Shown piece after piece: positions 6,425 to 11,754 of a DNA stretch of 11,754 bases (position 1 is the first letter of the stretch; every line of letters starts with the position of its first letter). A program made the position numbers and the translations under genes. Location: the NCBI GenBank assembly GCA_002340985.1, contig DDNC01000002.1, forward strand, positions 249,976 to 261,729, in the 5' to 3' direction. The notes under the pieces are model-generated. The model was not told where the DNA came from, did not search any database, and saw nothing but the letters and a program-made list of their open reading frames with translations. Source of the stretch: Firmicutes bacterium UBA2530 (lineage in GTDB: Bacteria > Bacillota > Clostridia > Tissierellales > Sedimentibacteraceae).

Positions 6425-6476
6425 ATATATGGAAAGGAATGTTAATGTTTATGATATTTCTTTAGAGGTGACATAA

Positions 6477-7091
6477 ATGAAAAAGGCAGCACTTAAAAAT
6501 CCTGAATTTTTTGAAATTCTGGATGAGACGACAGGGAATAAATACTCAGGATGCAATCAGGAATGGTACAGAAAGCCGTGGCAGAGAATGGCAGGCTGCG
6601 GACCGACGGTTGCATCCAATATTATATTATATAGCAGAAAAAATAACGGAACTGTAAAGGGTGATGCGCTCACGCTCATGGAGGAGCTGTGGAAGCATGT
6701 AACTCCCACGTTTAGAGGCGTCAATACCACGAATATTTTTCACAGAGGACTTAAATCACTTGCTGAAAGCATGAATGCGGCCCTACTTTATGATGCTGTT
6801 GATATGCCTGAAAAAAAGGAAAAAAGACCCTCCCTTGAAACAGTGGTCAGTTTTATTGACAGCAGTCTGGAGAAGGATATTCCCGTTGCATACCTTAATT
6901 TATGCAACGGAGATGAAAAAAATCTTGATAAATGGCATTGGGTAACGCTGACGGCAATTGAATATGAAGAGGATATGAGCAGTGTATGCGCAGAAATTCT
7001 CGATGAGGGCATGAAAAAGACAGTTGATTTATTGCTGTGGTATAGCACTACAACCCTCGGCGGAGGATTTGTTGCGTTTTCACTTATATAA
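6477..7091 (+). CDS. C39-like (papain-fold) cysteine peptidase-like protein
   Basis: This 204-residue protein has no signal peptide or membrane helix, so it is probably cytoplasmic. The pattern W-Q36-R-M-A-G-C41-G-P-T-V-A-S-N-I matches the active-site start of C39-like papain-fold peptidases: an oxyanion-hole Gln five residues before the nucleophile Cys, at the head of a helix. A later K-W-H154-W-V-T-L supplies the likely general-base His, and E-I-L-D176-E-G the third triad residue. The order and spacing suit the fold, but I cannot name a subfamily or substrate. AGAGGTG lies 6 bases upstream of the ATG. The E1-like gene begins 21 bases after the stop and very likely shares the transcript, which suggests a common pathway, perhaps cleaving a protein or peptide that the E1-like partner activates. 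That link is inference; other papain-fold activities such as transglutamination or amidase are possible. Confidence 0.65.
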   Translation: MKKAALKNPEFFEILDETTGNKYSGCNQEWYRKPWQRMAGCGPTVASNIILYSRKNNGTVKGDALTLMEELWKHVTPTFRGVNTTNIFHRGLKSLAESMNAALLYDAVDMPEKKEKRPSLETVVSFIDSSLEKDIPVAYLNLCNGDEKNLDKWHWVTLTAIEYEEDMSSVCAEILDEGMKKTVDLLLWYSTTTLGGGFVAFSLI

Positions 7092-7112
7092 TAATGAAGT
7101 CAGAGGTGCATT

Positions 7113-8444
7113 ATGCTTTTAACAAATAAACAGGCAGAAAGATACTTGAGGCATCTTATTATTCCAGAAATCGGCGAAATAGGTCAAAAGAAGCTGCTGG
7201 ATTCCTCTGTAATCATATGCGGTGAAAGTACTGAGGAAATTACGATTCCTGCTTTATATCTTGCCGCAATGGGTGTGGGAAATATATTTTGCATACTCAG
7301 TGACAACAGAGGATGCGCCTCGTTATTTGCTGATGTAATTGATTTGAACGGAGATGTCAGAATATCCGAATCTGATGAGCGTAGGTCTGCCGATTGCAGA
7401 ATAATAGCAGGAAGCAGCAGATTTGTCAGTGAGGCTGCTTTATCTGCAGGCAGTGAGAGGAATTTTATACCGACGGTTGTATGTGTTTCTGAACGATGGA
7501 GGGGTATGCTGCAGGTGTTTAACGACATCAACAGCCTTCGGGCTTTTGCCGAAACTTTAGAAGTTTGCTCACGAACAAATGCTTCCTTTTCTTTTGCACT
7601 TGCATTGGGGTGGGCAGCATGTGCTGTGGAAGCGGTGAAGGTGTGCGTGAACTTATGCGACGGAAACAATAAGATATTGTCATATGACTTGCTGCATATG
7701 AATTTTGTTTCGTACGGTAAAAATGAGCAGGAAAGGGCTATAAATAATGAGGCACAAAAGCTATCCGAAGCAAGAGTATTGATTGTGGGAGCAGGCGGGC
7801 TGGGCTCTCCTGCGGCTATAGCTCTGGCTATGGCAGGTGTTGGTACAATAGGGCTGGCAGATTCCGACATTATCGAGGCAAGCAATTTAAACAGGCAGAT
7901 ACTCCACAGAGAGACGAGGATTGGAATGCTTAAGGCTGAATCAGCGAGGATGTCTCTCGGTAAAATTAATCCTCATATACGCATAAACACTCATGTTGAA
8001 TATCTCAGCAGAGAAAATGTCAATGAAATAATCAAGGACTATGACATAGTTGTTGCGGCGGTGGATAATTTTCAAACCAGATATTTGCTGAATGATGCCT
8101 GCTTTCTTATGAAGAAGCCTCTGGTGGAGGCAGGAGTTCTGAAATTTGACGGGACGGCAACAACAATTATTCCTGAGAAAGGCCATTGCTACAGATGCTT
8201 GTATCCAAATCTGAATGAGCGCATCATCAATCCTCCGGAAAAAGGAATTTTAGGTGCCATTCCGGGTGTAATGGGATTTATTGAGGCTGCGGAAGTGTTT
8301 AAAATTATTACCGGCACAGGTACACTGCTTAAAAATAAGATCATTTTGTTTGACGGAACAGATATGCAATTTGACTGCATAGATATGGATAAAAATCCCG
8401 TCTGTCCATTATGCGGCAGCAATCCGACCATAACCCATGTTTAA
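7113..8444 (+). CDS. Tandem ThiF/MoeB (E1-like) protein with degenerate N-terminal and intact C-terminal module
   Basis: This 443-residue protein is nearly twice the usual MoeB/ThiF length. Residues 1 to about 205 form a decayed ThiF module. It starts AERYLRHLIIPEIGEIGQKK, which is the MoeB 'RYxRQ' helix with the arginine-finger position at Arg13. The nucleotide loop is destroyed (GESTEEITIP instead of GxGGLGS), yet it ends like a ThiF domain (LGWAACAVEAVKV, then KILSYDLLHMNF). Residues from about 217 form an intact module: VLIVGAGGLGSPAA (loop 226-232), Asp250, NLNRQ (Arg261), Lys274, Asp318 in VAAVDN, and a zinc site C359-x2-C362 with C431-x2-C434. The second module lacks its own RYxRQ helix, so the first half may provide it. 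Expected chemistry is ATP-dependent adenylation of a C-terminal carboxylate on a ubiquitin-like or sulfur-carrier protein or a peptide. No such partner is visible here. GAGGTG lies upstream of the ATG. Confidence 0.85.
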   Translation: MLLTNKQAERYLRHLIIPEIGEIGQKKLLDSSVIICGESTEEITIPALYLAAMGVGNIFCILSDNRGCASLFADVIDLNGDVRISESDERRSADCRIIAGSSRFVSEAALSAGSERNFIPTVVCVSERWRGMLQVFNDINSLRAFAETLEVCSRTNASFSFALALGWAACAVEAVKVCVNLCDGNNKILSYDLLHMNFVSYGKNEQERAINNEAQKLSEARVLIVGAGGLGSPAAIALAMAGVGTIGLADSDIIEASNLNRQILHRETRIGMLKAESARMSLGKINPHIRINTHVEYLSRENVNEIIKDYDIVVAAVDNFQTRYLLNDACFLMKKPLVEAGVLKFDGTATTIIPEKGHCYRCLYPNLNERIINPPEKGILGAIPGVMGFIEAAEVFKIITGTGTLLKNKIILFDGTDMQFDCIDMDKNPVCPLCGSNPTITHV

Positions 8445-8489
8445 AAAGCTGTGAATCGTGAGGCATATTTGCCACTGATACACAGCTTT
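8445..8489. terminator. Long imperfect hairpin after the E1-like gene
   Basis: AAAGCTGTG (8445-8453) pairs perfectly with CACAGCTTT (8481-8489), and the inner arms continue with ATC/GAT and GGCA/TGCC pairs around an apical TATT, giving roughly 20 imperfectly paired bases per side. It starts immediately after the stop codon. There is no clean T-run (TTTAATTAT follows), so termination may be partial; it could instead stabilise the transcript end. Confidence 0.5.
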
Positions 8490-8553
8490 AATTATCTTAT
8501 TATAAACAAAATGAATTTCAAGGCATTGAGAAAGTGCTTATTTTTAGAATATA

Positions 8554-8562
8554 TGGTATAAT
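8554..8562 (+). promoter_or_regulatory. Extended -10 promoter for the KdpD-like/KdpE-like operon
   Basis: TGG-TATAAT, an extended -10 element, lies 40 bases upstream of the kinase start codon. A TTGAGA at 8526-8531 is 25 bases from the -10, too far to be a normal -35. Confidence 0.6.
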
Positions 8563-8602
8563 ATAATAATCAAATATAATAGCCAAATATAAGGAGAACT
8601 TA

Positions 8603-10027
8603 ATGAATAAGGATAGCATAGGCAACTTTATCAGGGTAATTTCAATCTGTACCTTGTCGGCAGTTTTTTCTGCTGTCATAAATGAGCTGGGGATAGGCAA
8701 GGAAAACACATTGATGGTTCTGCTTGTGGGGGTGCTGCTTGTTTCGACGGTTACCAGAGGATATGTATACAGCGCTATCGCTGCAGTTATAAATGTCATG
8801 CTGTTTAACTACTTGTTCACTCAACCGGTTCACAGCCTTGCAATAAGCAATACAAAGGATATTGTGCTCATGGCGTTTTTCCTTACGGCATCTCTCATAT
8901 CAAGTACGATTACATCTAAGCTCCAGTACCAGACCGAAATTTCAAAAAGCAATGAGCGGACAGCCAAGCTTCTCTATGAAATTACAAAGGGTTTCTTTAA
9001 TGTGACAGGAAATGAAAATATTATTTTAAAAGGAATCAGCTATATAAAGGAATATACAGGATACGACTGCTATATACGGCTTGACGATGATACTGAAATA
9101 TACAGCAATGACGGAATTCCCGATTACGAAGAAATAAAAAAAGAACACATAATTTTAATGCCTATAAAGGGTGTAGCCAAAAAAAGGGGAGAAGTGCAGA
9201 TTGTAAATGTAGATTCTCAAATGTCCCGCGAGCATGATATGATTATTAAAACCATAGTGCATCAGATGGCAATTGTGCTGGACAGGGAGTTCATATATGA
9301 AGAAAGGCAGAAAATCAAGATAGATATGGAGGGAGAGCGGCTGAAAAGCACCCTCTTAAGGAGCATTTCCCATGATATAAGAACACCGCTCACCGCTATA
9401 AAAGGAGCCAGCGAGCTTATACTGGACAGCTATGAGAGCCTTGGAGAAGAAACAGTTAAAAAGCTTGCAGCAGATATTTATGAGGAGTCGACGCTGTTGG
9501 TTATGACGGTACAGAACATACTTGATATGACACGCATAAGTGAAGGAAGGCTGAACATTGCAAGGAACTTCGAGGCTGTTGACGATATTGTCAACCAGAC
9601 GCTGACAATGCTTCCTCAACTGACAGCACCGGAAAGGCTGAGTGTATATGTTCCCGACGATATTGTCCTGCTCAATGTGGACGGAAGATTAATAGTGCAG
9701 GTTCTTGTCAATCTTTTGGATAATGCATACAAACATGCTGGAGAGAGTGCACATGTTAATTTCAGGGCGTACAGGGATGGAGATTCATTTGTTTTCAAGA
9801 TTTCCGATAACGGAAAGGGTATAGAGCCTTCGGTTATCGATAAAATATTTGACGGTTTTGTAACGTACCAAAGCAACAACATAGCAGACGGCAGTCTGGG
9901 AGTGGGACTCGGTCTTACAATATGCAAGGAAATAGTATCTGCTCACGGAGGAAAAATCAGCGCAGAAAATACAGAGGGTGGAGGAGCCGAATTCAAGGTC
10001 ATCCTTCCGCTGGAGGTCGAGCAATGA
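8603..10027 (+). CDS. KdpD-like sensor histidine kinase lacking the N-terminal KdpD sensor region
   Basis: This 474-residue membrane kinase corresponds to the C-terminal half of KdpD. Four transmembrane helices (about 10-28, 36-52, 55-71, 86-105) form the DUF4118-type membrane module. Next come a GAF-like region (about 120-228) and a linker helix. The kinase core has the H-box SISHDIRTPLTAIKG with phospho-acceptor His257, the N-box NLLDNAYKHA (Asn374), G1 DNGKGI (402-407), an F-box around IFDGFV, and G2 GVGLGL (433-438). The phrase LLRSISHDIRTPLTAIKGAS is typical of KdpD. The roughly 350-residue N-terminal KdpD/universal-stress part of the canonical sensor is absent, and the gene has its own AAGGAG ribosome site 6 bases before ATG, so this is a natural short form rather than a cut. 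It overlaps the regulator by 4 bases. With ktrAB adjacent, it probably senses potassium or osmotic state, by inference. Confidence 0.9.
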   Translation: MNKDSIGNFIRVISICTLSAVFSAVINELGIGKENTLMVLLVGVLLVSTVTRGYVYSAIAAVINVMLFNYLFTQPVHSLAISNTKDIVLMAFFLTASLISSTITSKLQYQTEISKSNERTAKLLYEITKGFFNVTGNENIILKGISYIKEYTGYDCYIRLDDDTEIYSNDGIPDYEEIKKEHIILMPIKGVAKKRGEVQIVNVDSQMSREHDMIIKTIVHQMAIVLDREFIYEERQKIKIDMEGERLKSTLLRSISHDIRTPLTAIKGASELILDSYESLGEETVKKLAADIYEESTLLVMTVQNILDMTRISEGRLNIARNFEAVDDIVNQTLTMLPQLTAPERLSVYVPDDIVLLNVDGRLIVQVLVNLLDNAYKHAGESAHVNFRAYRDGDSFVFKISDNGKGIEPSVIDKIFDGFVTYQSNNIADGSLGVGLGLTICKEIVSAHGGKISAENTEGGGAEFKVILPLEVEQ

Positions 10028-10713
10028 ACCGAAAGATATTGATTATTGAGGATGATGGCAGAATTGCCAATTTTATGACCATGGCATTGAAAGCAAAGGG
10101 ATATACCGTTCTTTTGGCCCAAAACGGCAGGCAGGGCATACTGAGCTTCTGTACGGAAAATCCTGAGGTAGTTTTATTGGATTTGGGATTGCCGGACATG
10201 GATGGAGTTGAAATAATAAATCAGATACGGGAGGTTTCGGAAATTCCGATTATTGTGGTTTCTGCAAGAGAGCAGGACAATGATAAAATATCTGCCTTGG
10301 ATGCGGGAGCAAATGATTATGTTACCAAGCCATTTTCAATGGGAGAGATGCTTGCAAGAATAAGAGTTATGGAGAGGCTGCTTGAAAGAGAAAATAACGG
10401 AACGAACGAAGGCGTGTATAAAATTGACTATCTGACGGTTGATTCCGAAAAGCACAGGGTATATGTGGGGGAGGAAGAGGTTCACCTTACTCCCATTGAG
10501 TTTAAGCTTCTTCTTCTGCTGGTTTCAAACCGTGGCAAGGTCATAACTCACAGTCAGATATCAAAAAAGGTATGGGGATATGGTGAAACAGGAGATTCCA
10601 AAAGCATACGTGTTTTTATGGCGGGGCTGAGAAGAAAAATCGAAAGGGACAGTTCAAATCCAAGATTTATATTTACTGAAATAGGAGTTGGATACCGATT
10701 TGCCGACGAGTAG
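10024..10713 (+). CDS. kdpE: KdpE-like response regulator, OmpR/PhoB family
   Basis: This 229-residue DNA-binding regulator is the likely partner of the kinase just upstream. The receiver domain (about 1-118) has acidic pocket residues Glu9, Asp10 and Asp11, phospho-acceptor Asp53 in LLDLGLPDMDG, Ser80 and Lys102 (in YVTKPF). The winged-helix domain (about 130-229) has HLTPIEFKLLLLLVSNRGKV and SIRVFMAGLRRKIERD, ending in GVGYRF. I chose ATG 10024 because it overlaps the kinase stop as ATGA and has GGAGG 7 bases upstream; the in-frame ATG at 9922 would add 34 non-homologous residues inside the kinase gene. The closest known family is KdpE, which activates the kdpFABC potassium pump operon. No kdp pump genes are visible, so the symbol denotes family only; ktrAB is a plausible target but no binding site could be identified. 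Confidence 0.9.
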   Translation: MNRKILIIEDDGRIANFMTMALKAKGYTVLLAQNGRQGILSFCTENPEVVLLDLGLPDMDGVEIINQIREVSEIPIIVVSAREQDNDKISALDAGANDYVTKPFSMGEMLARIRVMERLLERENNGTNEGVYKIDYLTVDSEKHRVYVGEEEVHLTPIEFKLLLLLVSNRGKVITHSQISKKVWGYGETGDSKSIRVFMAGLRRKIERDSSNPRFIFTEIGVGYRFADE

Positions 10714-10720
10714 TAATGGC

Positions 10721-10752
10721 ACAACCCACCTGAACATTAGGCGGGTTGTTTT
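10721..10752. terminator. Intrinsic terminator between the kdpE-like gene and ktrA
   Basis: ACAACCC (10721-10727) pairs with GGGTTGT (10743-10749), extended by CC/GG past one mismatch, with a 9-base loop and a short TTTT. It lies between converging genes and best fits the plus-strand transcript. Confidence 0.8.
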
Positions 10753-10761
10753 ACAAAATTA

Positions 10762-11412
10762 TTATATACTGTCGTCAAGCCTTAAAATTTCATCTGCTTT
10801 TCCTATTACGATTATTTTATCATCCTCCTTGAATACATAATCAGCCCTTGGCATGGTCATTATGCTGCTGCCGTTCTTAACAAGCAGGATGTTAATGTGG
10901 TATTTTTTCCTTATGTTGACCTCAACTATACTGCGTCCAATCCAGCTTTGCATTGCAGGTATTTCAAATATGGAGAATTCATCCGTCAGAGAAAAATAAT
11001 CAAGCACATTGTTAGCACTGCAGCGCACAGCTAATTTGTCTGCCATATCCCTGTCGGGATAAACAACCTCGTCTGCACCGTTGCGAAGCAGGAACTTAGC
11101 CTGTATGTCCCTGCTTGCCTTCGATATGACGTATTTAGCACCTAAGTCCTTCAGAAGAGAGGTTATTTCCAGAGACGACTGAAACGTATCTCCGATGGTC
11201 ACAAAGCATACATCGAAATTGCCAACACCGAGAGCTCTGAGAACATCCTCCTTTGTACAGTCCCCTATCTGTGCATCTGCTACCATGGATGACATTTCAT
11301 CAATAATTGCAGCATCCTTATCCACTATCATGACATCATTCTTAAGCTCTGTCATTTTAACTGCCAGATGCCGTCCGAATGCTCCCATTCCTATAATTAA
11401 TACTGATTTCAT
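10762..11412 (-). CDS. ktrA: Potassium uptake regulatory subunit KtrA (TrkA-family RCK protein)
   Basis: This 216-residue cytoplasmic gating protein forms a ring on the KtrB channel and opens it in response to nucleotide binding. The RCK_N/TrkA-N Rossmann domain (about 1-130) starts SVLIIGMGAFGRHLA (G8-x-G10-x-x-G13). Asp31 ends the second strand (VMIVDKD), where the ribose-binding acidic residue is expected. The domain continues through IGDCTKEDVL and VTIGDTFQSSLEIT. The RCK_C/TrkA-C domain (about 137-216) includes FEIPAMQSWIGRSIVEVNIR and ends in EDDKIIVIGKADEI. RCK_C domains of this family can bind c-di-AMP, but I cannot confirm the site. Length and order match B. subtilis KtrA. The start has AGGAGA upstream, within 9 bases of the ktrB stop, so ktrB and ktrA are one operon. 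Confidence 0.95.
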   Translation of the reverse strand: MKSVLIIGMGAFGRHLAVKMTELKNDVMIVDKDAAIIDEMSSMVADAQIGDCTKEDVLRALGVGNFDVCFVTIGDTFQSSLEITSLLKDLGAKYVISKASRDIQAKFLLRNGADEVVYPDRDMADKLAVRCSANNVLDYFSLTDEFSIFEIPAMQSWIGRSIVEVNIRKKYHINILLVKNGSSIMTMPRADYVFKEDDKIIVIGKADEILRLDDSI

Positions 11413-11421
11413 ACTGTTCTC

Positions 11422-11754
11422 CTATCCAATAATTATTTTTTCATACGGCCTGCTTAATGGCGCAGGCTCCCTTTTTTCTGCTATGACGACTGCCATTGAT
11501 AGTACTCCGACTTTGCCGGAATACATGAGAAGGGCTATTATTATTTTCGAATAAAAGTTGAGCTGAGGCGTGATGCCAAGTGACAGCCCGACGGTTCCTA
11601 CTGCGGAAAAAACTTCAAACATTACATCCTTCAATGAAAAATCCTGAATTGTGCATATCAGCATTATTGCTGCCAGTGATACGGATATATAAATCACTGT
11701 TATTGCGCTTGCCTTTTTCAGGGAATCCGTTTCAAGTCTTCTTTTAAATACGGA
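11422..11754 (-). CDS. ktrB: Potassium channel subunit KtrB/TrkH (C-terminal fragment)
   Basis: This is the C-terminal 110 residues of the membrane potassium translocase; the gene enters from beyond the window and its frame is open to the last base. It shows a basic loop (VFKRRLETDSL), a hydrophobic helix (VIYISVSLAAIMLIC), then FEVFSAVGTVGLSLGITP, the fourth pore loop carrying the filter residues T-V-G-L-S of the Trk/Ktr/HKT family. A final helix follows (SKIIIALLMYSGKVGVLSM) and the tail RPYEKIIIG. With KtrA it mediates potassium uptake, usually Na- or proton-motive-force dependent. The stop (TAG) sits inside the ribosome site of ktrA. KtrB and TrkH cannot be fully separated from this part alone; the KtrA-type partner of 216 residues favours Ktr. 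Confidence 0.9.
   Translation of the reverse strand, partial: SVFKRRLETDSLKKASAITVIYISVSLAAIMLICTIQDFSLKDVMFEVFSAVGTVGLSLGITPQLNFYSKIIIALLMYSGKVGVLSMAVVIAEKREPAPLSRPYEKIIIG

Noticed and set aside
6309..6476. Hidden small peptide gene (RiPP precursor) upstream of the peptidase
   Set aside because: The spacer is very AT-rich, holds the divergent promoters, and shows no frame with a start, ribosome site and plausible leader-core pattern.
7184..7885. A 233-codon open frame on the minus strand opposite the E1-like gene
   Set aside because: No recognisable domain, and it is fully antisense to a protein with clear ThiF motifs.
6477..8444. CBASS-type or Bil-type anti-phage operon
   Set aside because: No nucleotide cyclase, E2, JAB peptidase, ubiquitin-like protein or effector is present; the E1-like domain alone is not enough.
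9922..10023. An upstream in-frame start for the KdpE-like regulator
   Set aside because: It adds 34 residues with no homology inside the kinase gene; ATG 10024 has the ATGA overlap and a GGAGG site.

Overview
The window reads as chromosomal DNA from a low-GC, Gram-positive anaerobe, most likely class Clostridia. This rests on AT-rich intergenic spacers, strong AGGAGG-type ribosome sites, intrinsic hairpin-plus-T terminators, a sigma-54 promoter, a Ktr potassium system, a Gram-positive-type HelD and an RseC-family protein. I cannot name a genus. No RNA genes, CRISPR arrays or complete insertion sequences are visible.

Left part (1-1901, all +): the tail of a MacB/FtsX-type ABC permease, an RseC-family membrane protein with a four-cysteine cluster, a Sir2 NAD-dependent deacylase (cobB) and methylglyoxal synthase (mgsA). 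The first three are closely spaced and probably co-transcribed. A strong palindrome lies between cobB and mgsA, and mgsA ends in a terminator whose stem begins inside its last codons.

Middle-left (1902-3780): a remnant of a sigma-54 activator cut off just after Walker A, then a near-consensus -24/-12 (sigma-54) promoter, then an SLC13/DASS-like transporter with altered signature loops. A bidirectional terminator closes this block. The block looks like a regulator-plus-transporter cassette whose local regulator has been destroyed.

Middle (3799-6308, -): helD, an RNA-polymerase-associated helicase-like ATPase, overlaps an acyl-carrier-protein-like gene. The phosphopantetheine-attachment serine of that protein is replaced by alanine.

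Centre-right (6416-8489, +): an extended -10 promoter drives two genes. The first is a small C39-like cysteine peptidase. The second is a 443-residue E1-like (ThiF/MoeB) protein made of two tandem ThiF modules: a degenerate N-terminal one that keeps the arginine-finger region but has lost the nucleotide loop, and an intact C-terminal one. This resembles the inactive-plus-active layout of eukaryotic E1 enzymes and is the most unusual item in the window.

Right part (8554-11754): a short KdpD-like sensor kinase without the KdpD N-terminal sensor region, its KdpE-like regulator (ATGA overlap), and, converging from the other strand, ktrA and the C-terminal part of ktrB. The arrangement suggests a two-component system linked to potassium uptake.
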